Below are positions 20,580 through 32,789 of a stretch of 64,000 bases of DNA, in pieces. The stretch covers positions 11,977,104 to 12,041,103 of the forward strand of contig NC_044995.1 of the NCBI RefSeq assembly GCF_008728515.1, written 5' to 3'. Below the pieces are notes generated by a model, which ran no database searches, was not told the DNA's origin, and saw only the letters and a list, made by a program, of their open reading frames with translations. The DNA is from Papio anubis. Taxonomy: Eukaryota; Chordata; Mammalia; Primates; Cercopithecidae. Within the stretch, counting starts at the first letter, position 1. Every line of letters starts with the position of its first letter. The position numbers and the translations under genes are program-made.

Positions 20580-23500
20580 ATGGCTGCGGCAGCGCTTGTG
20601 AATACACCGCAGGTGAGAGCGGCGTCCTCGGATCCTCACCCGGGTCCTCAAGCCCCGGATTGGGGTCACCTGCGCGGGACTCTGCAGTTCAGGGCCCTTG
20701 ACAGCGAGGCGTTCTGGGTGGGGTCCTCAGAGCTGACGGGCGGTGAGGTGAAGAAGGGAGAGCGTTGCGTATGGTGGGAGCTGCATGCTCAGAGCCTGGG
20801 AGGTGCGCCAGGGTCGCGAGCATTCGGAAATCTGGGGGCCGACCGGTGTCTGCAGGGAGCAGAGAGAATGAGGAGAAGGCACGGCTGCCATGGCAGCCTG
20901 AGCAGCCGGGTTTTAATTCTGAGTCGTTGGGAGCCACGGAGGGTTGTGAACTAAAGGAGAACACGATCTGAGTGAGGGTCTGAAAAAATATTTCAAAGGC
21001 CATGAGTGGAGAGAACAGACTGTTACGGAGTGATGAGGATGGACGCAGAGATGTTGGTGAGGAGACTGCTGTAGTAGACTCCAGGAGGATTGTGGTGGAT
21101 TCTGCATCAGACGGGTGGCTGAAGGGACCTAAGTAATAAGATTCTTGGTAGATCTTAAAGGTAAAGCCAGCAGGATTTTCTGCTGCATCGTTTGTGCTTG
21201 TGAGCAAAAGTGGGAGTGAAGTATGAACCCAAGTTTTTCTTCTACCTGAACACCTGCAAGAGTTGACAAATTTGGTGGGTGAGCAGATTTCAGGGAGATA
21301 GTAGGAGTTGAATTTTGGACGTGGTGTTTCTAAACTGCCACAGAGTGAAGTTGTTACATGGGCAGTTGGAATCATAAGTAGAAATTTCATGGGAGGAGAC
21401 TGACTCAGTGATGTGTAAATGGTGACAGGCTGGGGCCTAGACTCAGGTCAAGCCTTAAATTTAAACGGGAAATCTTAAGGTTTTACTTTGAGATGAAGAG
21501 AGGGAGGGCTGAGGCTGGGGAAGTGTGGGTCGGCCTTGCGAGGCTGCCTGCATATAGGAGGGCCAAGGGGTTCCAGAGGTACTTCCAGAGGGAATGTGTA
21601 AGGAATACACACTGCATAGGATGGATTTGAGGGTGGGACACTGTGTAGAGTCACCATTCAGAAGACTGGGTGAGCTGTTCACTCTGTGTGGAGCCAGGAA
21701 AAGATCAGCCAGACTAGCGGAGCAGCCCAAGCCCAGCAAGAGCAGCTCTCCCAGGAAAATACAAGTTTAGACTGTATAGATTCAATGGATTAAATTTATG
21801 CAAGCAATTAACCGATTAAAATGCCACTAATAAATATGTTTGCTTTTTGTCATGCTTTCCTGGCACGGAATTCCTAAAATCCTTGTAATTTCCTCAGTGA
21901 AAAGTGTCTTGTGATAAGTCATGTACCACATAACTGTGTTGACCACATCAATGACGATGGTCTCATAAGATTATGATACCATATTTTTACTGTACCTTTT
22001 CATTTTATTTCTTTCTGATCAGGAGGCAAATTGCATTTTCTAAGTTTGTAAATGTTTAAATGCACAAATAATTATCACTGTGTTACAGTTGCTGACAGTA
22101 TTTAGTATAGTAACTTGCTGTACAGGTTTGTAGCCTAGGAACAATAGGCTATACCATTTAGTAGTTGAACAATGAATGTCTGAACAGTAGTTCCCCCGTG
22201 TCCTCAGAGGATACTTTTCAAGACCCCCACTGGAGGCTTGAAACTGCAGATAGTACCCAACATATATATACTATGTTTCTTCCTAGACTACATACCTATA
22301 ATAAAATCCAGTTTATAAATTAGGCACTATAAGAGATGAACAGTAAATAACTGGAAATAATATAGAACAATTATATTTTATAAGTTAATACAAGTTATGT
22401 AACTGCAGTTGAGACAATAAAAAACCAAAAATTAAATTATAAAAAACGTTATCTGAATGTGGTATCTCTCTAAATACGTTACTGTACTATTCACCCTTCT
22501 TATTTTGAAGAAGGGACTAAACTCGAAAGAGTGAGATTTCCTCACACTACTTAGAATGGTGCACTATTGGCTGGGCGTGGTGGATCACACCTGTAATCCC
22601 AGCACTTGGTGGATCACGAGGTCCGGAGATCGAGATCATCCTGGCCAACACGGTGAAACCCCGTCTCTACTAAAACTACAAAAAATTAGCCAGGCATAGT
22701 GGCAGGCGCCTGTAGTCCCAGCTACCCGGGAAGCTTAGGCAGGAGAATGGCGTGAACCCAGGAGGCGGAGCATACAGTGAGCTGAGATCAAGCCACTGCA
22801 CTCCAGCCTGGGCGACAAAGCGAGACTCCGTCTCAAAAATCAATGAATAAATAAAGAATGGTGCACTATTTAAAACTTGAATTGTTTATTTCTAGAATTT
22901 TAATATTTAATATTAAAATTTTAATATTACTATTTTTAGGCTGAAGTTGAAATTTACTACTTATAATTTTCACACTGAAGTTGAATGTGGGTGACTGAAA
23001 CTGCAAATAGCAAAACAGCTGATAAGGGAAAACTACACTTGAGTTTTATGAGATGGCTTAGGGTGTGCAGACGGGGTGGAGTCAGTCACCAGACAAATCA
23101 AGTGATTATAGAATTTGAACTTGAAGTCGTACCTCTGGCCTCCAGGGAGGGGTACAGAGATCTGGAGATGAGGTTATATAAAATCTTTCACAGTGAGTTC
23201 TAGAAGCTTCAAGGTTGTGAACACTTGGAAATGCTGGGAGAGTGACATAAGAGAGCATGGAAGTATATTCTGCTTTACCCCCTCTCCCCAGTACCTTGCC
23301 ATATGCATCTCTTCCATTTGGCTGTTCCTGAGTTGCATCCATTATCATAAACTGGTAAACATAAGTAAAGCATTTTCCTGAGTTCTGTAAGTGGTTCTAG
23401 CAAGTTATTGAGCCTAAGGAGAGAGGTCATGGCAGCCCCCAAATTTGTAGCCAAGTGGATAAAATTACAGTGGTCTGGACATTGGCTTGCAATTGGCATA

Positions 23501-26500
23501 TGAAGTGAGGACAGTTTTGTATGACTGAGCCCTTAAACCTGTTGGTTTAGATGCAACTCCAGGTAGGTAGTGTTAGAATAGGACTGCATTATAGGACACC
23601 TAGTTGGTATCAGAATCAGAGAATGGTGTGGGAAAAGACACTACGTATTTATTGTCAAGGAATCACAGAAGCCTCTAATAATTTGAAAAGATACCACATT
23701 CACATAAAGACTTAAATGGCAAAAAACACCAAAGTTTTAAAAAATGTTTACAGAAATCTTAATGCCATAGTCAGTACTAACTAAATCTTAGCATTGGATA
23801 CGTATGAATGAGTTTGATGCCTACAATAGCACTACGAGATAGCCACCATTAAGTGTTTCCATTTTATAGATGAAGGCAACCTCAGAGAGGGTAGGTCTTT
23901 GTCTAGTGTCACACAGTTGGCAAGAGCAACTTACCTTTGTAAATGCCACCTTGAACACCTTTATTCATAGCCTCCTTCTTCCTACAGATTCCCATGGCAA
24001 CAGAAGAGTTTGTGAAACCATCACGGGTAAGTGGAAGAAGTCCCAGGTCTTCACTGACCCTGTTCCCTAAAGCCATGGTTCTGACCCACAGACGCAGGTG
24101 ACACTGATGTCCTGGGACTCTTTTTCCTTCATCTTGGGTCCCTGGGGTCACCTCAGGCCCAGGATGATTAATCAGGGTCAGGAGTTATGCAGAGATGTTC
24201 TCATTTCTGCATCCAATAGGATGAAGTGATGAAAGGTTTCCTGGGCATAGGCTCCAGCATGTCCAAATGCTTAGAGATGAGAATGATATGGGCATATATA
24301 GGGAACTGCAAGTCTCTGTGCACTGTGGCCAAAACTTTTACAGTTTGAGCTGTGACAGAATATGAGTTTCCTTTTCCTTCTTTACAATCTCACAGATACA
24401 TGATTTGTCCTTTTTGTAGATCTTAGCAAACTCAGAGTACAATTTTTTTTTTCTTGTTAAGAATTCTAGGCCAGGCACAGTGGCTCACGCCTGTAATCCT
24501 AGCACTTTGGGAGGCCAAGGCGGGTGGATCACGAGGTCAGGAGATCGAGACCATCCTGGCTAACATGGTGAAACCCCGTCTCTACTAAAAATACAAAAAA
24601 AATCAGCCGGGCATGGTGGCAGGCACCTGTAGTCCCAGCTTCTCAGGAGGCTGAGGCAGGAGAATGGCATGAACCCGGGAGGCAGAGCTTGCAGTGAGCC
24701 AAGGTGGCACCACTGCACTCCAGCCTAGGCGACAGTGCGAGATTCTGTCTCAAAAATAAAAAATAAAAACTCCCACCTTTTCACTTACAGGAAGTACTTC
24801 ACAGGTTGTCTTTTACATATCTGAATGGCTGGTATTATTGCTCTTGTGCTTTGGGGGTATTAAGTAAAATAAAGGGTTACTTGAACACAAGCACTGTGAT
24901 AATGAGACGGTTGATATGATAACCAAGATGGCCACATAGTGACTAACAGGCAGGTAATGTATTCAGCGTGGATCTACTGGACAAAGGGATGATTCACATC
25001 TTGGGCAGAACAGCGTCGGACAGTGTAAGATTTTATCACACTACTCGGAAAAGCACGTCATTTATAACTTTTGAGTTGTTCTTTTCTGGAATTATCCATG
25101 TAATATTTTCGGACCACAGTTGACCACTGGTGAGTGAAACCATGGAAAACAAAATAGTGGCTAAGAGCGGGGACGGCTGTATATGTATTCAGTGCTATAA
25201 ATTTTATTCTAAGCACTGCTTCCACTGCATCTCACAAATTCTAAGTTGTGTTTTCATTGTCATTTAGTTAAAAATATTTTTAAATGTATCTTGAGTATTT
25301 CTTCTTTGTTCCATGCATTAAGTCTTGTTTACATCTCCTGGGTATTTTTGGATTTGCCAGCTATCTTTCTATTACTGCTTTCTAGTTGAATTCCATTGTG
25401 ATCGCAGAGCATTGTATTATTTCTATTAAATGTATTAAGAGGTATTTTATGACTGTGTATTGTAAACTGGGGAGTAAGTGCCCTTCGTGGGGTCTCTAGG
25501 ATCATTCCAGCACTGCCATGGAAATGAAACTCTGAGAGGCGTAAAGGATTTGTTACATTCATAGGTCGTCATAGAGGGTGGCACAGCAAACCATGCATGG
25601 AGCCATATGAAAGGAGTTCTCAGGGAGTGGACTCAACCAAGCAGGCAGGGAGCCAACAGGGAGAGCAAGGACCTGTGGGCAGGTGCCTTTCCTAGTGTGT
25701 CTGAATGTCATTCAGTCACCGTCAAAGGAGGAAGGAAAGGGGAGTTTGTGACAGGGACCAGTCTTAGCATGCTGGGTACGTGGTCACCGGGGTGGGTTGC
25801 TCATAATGTATTGGGGATGTTGAAGCATCAGGAAAATAGGAAGTTTTAAAGATTAAAAAACAGGCCCAGAATGTGGTCTGTCTTGTTGAATATTCCGTGT
25901 GAGCTTGAGAACAGCGCGTATTCTGTTCTTGTTGGACAAAGTAATCTAAAGATGGTGATTATGTCCGGTTGATTGATGGTGTTGTTGAATTCAGCTAAGT
26001 TTATTGGTTTTCTGCCTACTGTATCTGTCAGTAACAGATAGAAAAGAGTGTGGAAGACTTCAATTATGATGGTGGATTGATCTGTTTCTCCTTGAAGATC
26101 TGTCCGTTTTTGCCTCATATAGTTTGATGCCCTGTGGTCAGGCATGTATGTGCTAAGGATTCTTACATCTTTTTGGAAACGGCCTCAACCTCCCGAGTAG
26201 CTGGGATTACAGGCGCCCGCCACCACGCCCAGCTAATTTTTGTATTTTTAGTAGAGACAGGGTTTCTCCACATTGGTCAGGCTGATCTCGAACTCCTGAC
26301 CTCAGGTGATCCACCCGCCTCGGCCTCCCAAAGTGCCTGTGATGTTTTCTCGATAGCTAGACACGATGAGCTCAGTAAAAGGAATTGCTGTAAATAGGCC
26401 TTTAATAATGTGGTGGTGAGGTGTGTCAGTGGGCAGGGCAAGCATTTTAAGTCTCTGTTTTAGGTCTCTGTTTTAGTGAGCCTGTTCCTCTTGACTGAAA

Positions 26501-29500
26501 TTCTCATGTGTTTCTAAGTAGTGTTTTGTTATGCTTTTTCTGTCCCATTATGTGGAAGAAGATTACTAGAGTGGGTTGTAGTTGGTTATTTCCCTTCCCC
26601 CAGATAGATTAGGCTCTGATAATAACCTCTGTAGGTTGGACTTTGGTTACCTGTTGTCTCCCAAGGCAGGCTTTGTTTAGAGGAACACATTGCAATGGCA
26701 TATTTTAAAATGATTCATTTTCCCCTCTCTGGTGGAAGCACAAGGGGATTTTTTTTTCCCCCAGTATTCACCATAAGAACTTGGTTAAGTTTCTGGAGGT
26801 AAATATTGCAAGATTGTGGGGGCCCCTTATAGTGATAAGTGCCTCTTGAATTTTCAGCTCACAGAATTGTCCACACAGAGCTTCCAGCAATTTACGTATT
26901 ATAGATTGGGTTTTCCTAACCTGGCACTGGTTCGCATGATGGTTTCCTTTCATGAGTTTCTGCTCCTGTGAGCCTTGATTCCCCTGTATTCCCTTGTTTA
27001 TCTCTGCAATCTTGTGGGCAGTGGTGTGTCCTGTGCCCTTATCTTTCCTGTGTGGATCCTAGAAGAACTGTCCATTTCTTAGTCTGTTTAACTCTTTACT
27101 TGCTATTGTGATAGAGTTGCCACTTCCAAGCTCCTTACATGCAGAATCGGAAACCAGAGTCCAGGAGTTAGGCCTTCACAATGTGGAGTCTCATGTTAGG
27201 ACTTCTTGGTGGTGGTGTCAGGTGCACAGCAAGAGACAGACACGTGGAGTTCAGGGAAGGGATTCAAGTGAAAACTATCCGTCAGCCAGTGGCTGGCCTG
27301 TGGACCATGGCAAATTTAAGAGGAACACTCTTCAGGTCATAGTGGCAGTCCCATCAGTGAGGAAGGATGTAGAGAGTCTTCTCTAACGACTGGGTCTCTT
27401 GCATGGTCACCTAGAGGTGGGAACCATCACTAAGACCGATAAAGAAGAGTAGTAACCATGGATGTGTGGGGGTAGGATGAAACGGGTGTCCAGCTGCTGG
27501 CACAGTCTTTAAATGGGGAATGGTTAAGAGATTCATTCAGAGGCAAAGCAGTACTGGAGGTCAAATGACACCAAGGTCAGGGCTGGTGCTTTTTCTCCCT
27601 TCTGCTGGCTCAGACTTTTGTTGGTAACTCTTGGTGGGGCCTGAGTAGTTTCAGACAGGGGGACAGATTATGTTAAGAGCAAATGAGATTGACTGGGAGA
27701 GTCATTCAGCCTGTGGTGGGAGCAGCTGGGGACCAGGCTTTGACTGAGTATAGGTGGAGAGAGGAAAGATGTGACGGGTGTGGGGGCAGCACAGGCAACA
27801 CTGAGGAGGAAGTGGACTTCGGCAGCGTGAGCTCACACAAGGTCTGAGTGGCTGAAATTGGAACAAAGAGCCAGGCCAGATGGGGAAGTCTTCATAACAG
27901 TCCTGAGACTGCCTCTGGCTTGGGTGTAACAAAGATGTGTGGTGGTGCTGGATCCGTGTTGCATTTAGCCAGTGCTGCCTGGGCCCCTTGAGCAGAGTGG
28001 CATGTGGAGAAGCCAGTGAAGTGCCTGTGTCATGGATGCTGAGGGCGGTGGAGTTCAAGGTGTAGCAGCCATGATCTGGAGATGTGTTCCCATGAATGGT
28101 GTGCAACTGGGAGGGAGTATGGCTGTACTCAGGATCCTTGTACTGGCACTTTAAGCCAAGACAGTAAGCACAGGTTTCAGTATATCTGGGTCTCCAGCGA
28201 GATGAACCAGCAGGAGCATGGATAAGATTCCATGATGTAAGGCCCAGAGGGAGATGCTATAAGGACCTGGTATCTCCTCTGAGTTGGAGAACTAGGGAGG
28301 AGGGAGATTTACTGGGATTCCTGGGGATTGAGTCTGCTCATGATCTCACCTGCCCCCATCATGCAGGGCCATGTGACCTTTGAGGATATTGCTGTGTACT
28401 TCTCCCAGGAGGAGTGGGGCCTCCTTGATGAAGCTCAGAGGTGCCTGTATCATGATGTGATGCTGGAGAACTTTTCGCTTATGGCCTCAGTGGGTAAGAT
28501 CTCTTAAAACCACACCATCGACCTCTGTTGGACTTTGCTCTTCCCCTTTTTCCAGGAGTTTCCTGTCTTTCCCAGAGTTGGACATGGGCCCTGCTTCTTT
28601 CCTTGGTTCTTTTTTTTTTTTTTTTTTTTTTCTTTTTTTTTGAGACGGAGTCTCGCTCTGCCGCCCGGGCTGGAGTGCAGTGGCAGGATCTCGGCTCACT
28701 GCAAGCTCCGCCTCCCGGGTTCACGCCATTCTCCTGCCTCAGCCTCAGGAGTAGCTGGGACTACAGGCGTCCGCCACCTCGCCCGGCTAGTTTTTTGTAT
28801 TTTTTTTAGTAGAGACGGGGTTTCACCGTGTTCGCCAGGATGGTCTCGATCTCCTGACCTCGTGATCCGCCCGCCTCGGCCTCCCAAAGTGCTGGGATTA
28901 CAGGCTTCAGCCACCGCGCCCGGCCTTTTCCTTGGTTCTTGACCTGTGGAAGACATAGGCGCTGTGGTTGCTAGGCCTGGGTTTTTTTCTGCCCCAATAT
29001 CTACTGTCCTGAAGCTTTTTAGTTAAGAGTTTGGGTTCAGACTCTTGTAACTTGCCCAACCGATACCACTTGGTTTTGCCACTGCTTGCTAAGGTTCACT
29101 TCTGTGGTGGACCTGTGTTACAGGTTCTCCCCCTGCCTTTAGTAGACATGTCTTTGGACCTGCCTTTCTCAGGAATTATAGGTACTTACATGGTTGCTAT
29201 TTGTAGGGAACCCTAGACTATGACAGCAACACCCACTCCCAAGGGTTTTTTGTAAAAAGTTTCCCTCCTGTAGTCTGTCATGGGTTAGGGCACTCTGGGC
29301 CAGTGTCGTTGATCCGCCTCCCTGTTTTTCCCTTAGGATTGCTTCTGCCTTCCAGGACTGAGATAGTCTCCTGACTTAAGCTGGGGACAGGGGAAAGGCC
29401 TGTGTTCCTGAAAGGGTAGTGAAGTCTTTAGCCATAGCAAGGAGGGGGGTTAACGAGGTTTGGGACCTGTGACTAGGAGCAGTGGGAGGTCATGATTTCA

Positions 29501-32495
29501 GGGCTGAACTCAAATCATACCAGGCAGATGTCCTATGTTCCCCACTATTTTGGTGCCAGGGCTCATGGCCATACCTCATTTTTCTCTTTTCTCTGCCTGC
29601 TTGACAATTTGCCTACTTGTCATTTCTACTGTGATTGTCTCCTACCTCTGTTCTCCACATCTCTCCAGTTCCTATTCTGCAGTGTTCTCCAACATTAGCC
29701 TATACCTAATGTATTTAATATTATGAGCTGTGCAGATACAGATGTTCCTCAGCTCATGATGGGGTTATATCCTGGTAAACCCATTGTGAGTTGAGAATAC
29801 CGTAAGTCAGAAATGCATTTAATACACCCAACTTATTAGACATCCCAGCTTAGCAACACAGTAGAGTATCAGTTGTTCAGCCTTGTGATTGCATGGCTTA
29901 CTGAGAGCTGCAGCTTGCTACCACTGCATCACAAGGGTATATACACACTGCCTATCACTAGCCTGGGAAAAGTTCAAAATTTAAAGTATGGTTTCTACTG
30001 AATGCACATCACTTTTGTATCATCATAAAGTGGAAAAATCGTAAGTTCAACCATTGTAAATCAAAGACTACGTAAGCTCTCAAACATCAGCTATCCAGTT
30101 GTAATTGCATTTTCCTGGGGTGACACACATTCTATGCAGGTCTCCCCTGTCTCCATCAGACAACGTCCTATTGAAAACCATTGACAGAGAAGGGAGTCGT
30201 ATGCCCCCTGCCTCTCTTCCCACCACAGTACCCGATTCCTTGTTCTCCTGCTGGTTATGGGTCTTCCCCTACATGGTAACCTTCAGAGCCCTAATACTAC
30301 AAGTATTATGTTCCTTGACCTGACTCCAGCTCCCTTGTCCTGAAAACAAACCCATAGCCTGGGTGCGATGGCTCATGCCTATAATCCTAGCACTTGGGGA
30401 AGCTGAGGTGGGAGGATCACTTGAGCTAAGGAATTTGAGACCAGCCTTGGCAACATAATGAGATCCCTATCTCCACAAAAAATTCTAAAAAGTTAGCCAG
30501 GCATGGTGGTATATGCCTGTAGTCGCAGCTACTTGGGAGGCTGAGGTGGGAGTGTCACTGGAGCTTGGAAGGTCAAGGCTGCAGTGAGATGTGACTGCAA
30601 CTGCACTCCCATCTGGGTGACAGAGCAAGACTCTATCTCAAACAAAACAAAACAAAACAAAAAAAACAAAACGTGGACTCATCCATCCCTGTGTTCCATA
30701 GGTATTTGTAATGGAGCTGTTCCCTTCCACCAAAGTCTGCATATACTTCACTTGCATTTTTATGCTTTTAGGGTGTTTGCATGGAATAGAGACTGAGGAG
30801 GCCCCTTCTGAGCACACTATTTCTGCACAAGGAGTGTCACAGGCCAGGACTCCAAAGCCAGGTCCTTCCATCCCAAACGCTCATTCTTGTGAGATGTGTA
30901 TCCTGGTCATGAAAGACATTTTGTACCTCACTGAGCACCAGGGAACCCTTCCCTGGCAGAAACCTTGTACTTCTGCAGCCAGTGGGAAATGGTTTTCATT
31001 TGGTTCTAACCTGCAACTGCACCAGAACCAGGACAGCGGAGAGGAGCACATCAGAAAGGAGGAGAGCTGTGCCTTGCTTCTGAATAGCTGCAAACTTCCT
31101 CTGTCAGACAATCTCTTCCCATGCAAAGATGTTGAGAAGGATTTTCCAACCATCCTGGGCCTTCTTCAACACCAGACCACCCACAGCAGAGAAGAGTGTG
31201 CACATAGAAGCAGGGAGACCTTTCAACAAAGACGTTACAAATGTGAGCAAGTTTTCAATGAGAAAGTTCATGTTACTGAGCATCAGAGAGTCCACACTGG
31301 AGAAAAAGCTTATAAGCGTAGGGAATATGGGAAATCCTTGAACTCTAAATATTCATTTGTTGAACACCAGAGAACCCATAATGCAGAAAAGCCTTATGTG
31401 TGCAGTATGTGTGGGAAATCATTCCTCCATAAACAAACACTCATTGGGCACCAGCAGAGAATTCACACTAGAGAAAGGTCTTATGTGTGCATCGAATGTG
31501 GGAAATCCTTGAGCTCCAAATACTCACTTGTGGAACACCAGAGAACCCATAATGGAGAAAAGCCTTATGTGTGCAACGTATGTGGGAAATCATTCCGCCA
31601 CAAACAAACATTTGTTGGGCACCAGCAGAGAATCCACACTGGAGAGAGGCCTTATGTATGTATTGAATGTGGGAAATCTTTTATTCATTCCTACGACCGC
31701 ATTCGACACCAGAGAGTTCACACTGGAGAAAGGGCTTATCAGTGCAGTGAATGTGGGAAATCCTTCATATACAAACAGTCACTTCTGGATCACCAGAGAA
31801 TCCACACGGGAGAAAGGCCTTATGAGTGCAAAGAGTGTGGGAAAGCATTCATTCACAAAAAAAGACTTCTTGAGCACCAGAGAATTCATACTGGAGAAAA
31901 GCCTTATGTGTGCATCATATGCGGGAAATCATTTATCCGCTCATCTGACTACATGCGACACCAGAGAATTCACACTGGAGAAAGGGCTTATGAATGCAGT
32001 GACTGTGGGAAAGCCTTCATCTCCAAACAAACACTTCTTAAGCATCACAAAATCCACACTAGAGAAAGGCCTTATGAATGCAGTGAATGTGGGAAAGGCT
32101 TCTACCTTGAGGTTAAACTTCTTCAGCACCAAAGAATCCATACTAGAGAACAACTTTATGATTGCAATGAATGTGGAAAAGTCTTCAGCCACCAAAAAAG
32201 ACTTCTTGAGCACCAGAAAGTTCACACTGGAGAAAAGCCCTGTGAGTGCAGTGAATGTGGGAAATGCTTTAGACACCGCACCAGCCTCATTCAACACCAG
32301 AAAGTTCACAGTGGAGAGAGGCCTTATAACTGCACTGCATGTGAGAAGGCCTTTATCTATAAAAACAAACTTGTTGAGCATCAGCGAATCCACACTGGAG
32401 AAAAGCCGTATGAATGTGGTAAATGTGGGAAAGCCTTCAACAAAAGATATTCCCTTGTCAGGCACCAGAAAGTACATACAACAGAAGAGCCCTAG
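20580..32495 (+). CDS. ZNF549: KRAB C2H2 zinc-finger protein ZNF549 (4 coding exons, 640 aa)
   Basis: Nuclear KRAB zinc-finger protein, inferred to repress through TRIM28. Exons are 20580-20612 (MAAAALVNTPQ), 23988-24026 (microexon, IPMATEEFVKPSR), 28367-28493 (KRAB-A, 127 nt, VTFEDIAVYFSQEEW...MLENFS) and 30772-32495. All junctions have AG/GT and the phases agree; the sum is 1923 nt. There is no KRAB-B exon. The last exon has a long spacer, two finger-like units without the zinc cysteines, then 13 intact fingers. Contacts (-1,2,3,6) are HQTG, SYSE, HQTG, HYDR, YQSD, HKRE, RSDR, SQTK, LVKQ, HKRE, HTSQ, YNKE, KYSR. The first and third intact fingers have H-X4-H instead of H-X3-H, and several linkers are atypical (HTRER, HNGEK). 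Identity and length match the human protein as I recall it. Confidence 0.95.
21900..22184. mobile_element. DNA-transposon fossil (hAT/TcMar-type, family uncertain)
   Basis: Segments such as 'gctgtacaggtttgtagcct' and 'aggaacaataggctatacca' match a common non-autonomous DNA transposon of primate genomes. It is heavily diverged. Confidence 0.55.
22185..23036 (+). mobile_element. Tigger-like DNA transposon fossil split by an Alu
   Basis: The left end cagtagttcccccgtgtcc and the right end gataagggaaaactac are inverted-repeat-like, as in MER2/Tigger elements. The body has 'caagacccccactggaggct' and 'gtgggtgactgaaactgcaa'. An Alu at 22569-22854 interrupts it. Confidence 0.65.
22569..22854 (+). mobile_element. 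Alu (AluY-like), sense, with perfect 16-bp TSD
   Basis: Both flanks read agaatggtgcactatt (22553-22568 and 22855-22870). The Alu has a small deletion after 'cagcacttgg'. Confidence 0.92.
23820..23935 (-). repeat. MIR-like SINE remnant
   Basis: 'cattttatagatgaaggcaa' and 'tagtgtcacacagttggcaa' resemble reverse-complement MIR. It lies just upstream of the ZNF549 microexon, paralogous to 2200-2335. Confidence 0.55.
24469..24768 (+). mobile_element. Alu (AluY/S-like), sense
   Basis: Full-length sense Alu in ZNF549 intron 2 with an aaaaataaaaaataaaa tail. Confidence 0.9.
25200..26180 (-). mobile_element. Old L1 ORF2 fragment, antisense, interrupted
   Basis: Antisense L1 text at 25205-25465 (gaattccattgtgatcgcag) and again at 25860-26180 (gcccagaatgtggtctgtct). 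About 380 bp of non-L1 sequence lies between the two parts. Confidence 0.6.
26183..26337 (-). mobile_element. Alu fragment, antisense
   Basis: Partial reverse Alu (cctcaacctcccgagtagct ... cctcccaaagtgcc) with both ends missing. Confidence 0.85.
26338..28366. other. ZNF549: ZNF549 intron 2, 3' part
   Basis: About 2 kb without recognised gene or young repeat. Short frames lack domains. L2-like composition is possible at 27100-28100. The last bases (tgcccccatcatgcag) are the acceptor of the KRAB-A exon. Confidence 0.4.
28613..28926 (-). mobile_element. Young AluYR-type Alu, antisense, near the KRAB-A donor
   Basis: Near-consensus reverse Alu with 'cccggctag', 'gttcgccaggatgg' and 'ggcttcagcc'. 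The target-site duplication tttccttggttctt lies upstream (about 28598-28611) and at 28927-28940. It begins about 120 bp downstream of the ZNF549 KRAB-A donor. Confidence 0.9.
29739..30072. mobile_element. Tigger/TcMar-like DNA transposon fossil with TA flanks
   Basis: The left end cagatgttcctcagctcatg and the right end (cattgtaaatcaaagactacg) are diverged inverted repeats, both flanked by TA (29737-29738 and 30073-30074). Non-autonomous; no transposase frame. Confidence 0.65.
30356..30672 (+). mobile_element. Old Alu (AluJ-like), sense
   Basis: Diverged full-length sense Alu with an aaacaaaacaaaac tail, about 100 bp upstream of the ZNF549 finger-exon acceptor. Confidence 0.85.
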
Positions 32496-32783
32496 CAATT
32501 GTTGACATGTGCCATTGTCTTATTCACCATAACACACCAGAGAGCCGACTTTTCAAGGGATCCGACAGAAATTAAACCTCATATATCTGCGTATCAGTAG
32601 TTGAAAGATTCACTACAAGGTCCAAGTACTTGGGAAACTTTCCAGAGATTATTACTTGTACTTTCTAATCTGCCCAGTGTTACAACAGACACTACCATGT
32701 GGCATATCCTCACATTTTTCATCAGTCACTCACATGTGCTCAAGGAATGCAGACCACTGTGCTCACCAAATTCTGAAAGGAGT

Positions 32784-32789
32784 AATAAA
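32784..32789 (+). terminator. ZNF549: AATAAA polyadenylation signal, likely for ZNF549
   Basis: First plus-strand AATAAA after the ZNF549 stop (gagtaataaaagcc), about 290 bp downstream. Use is inferred. Confidence 0.5.

Noticed and set aside
20689..21390. 233-codon minus-strand frame in ZNF549 intron 1
   Set aside because: No domain or motif; GC-rich chance frame near a promoter.
31941..32498. 185-codon antisense and 325-codon alternative-frame ORFs in ZNF549
   Set aside because: Shadow frames of the repeated finger coding sequence.
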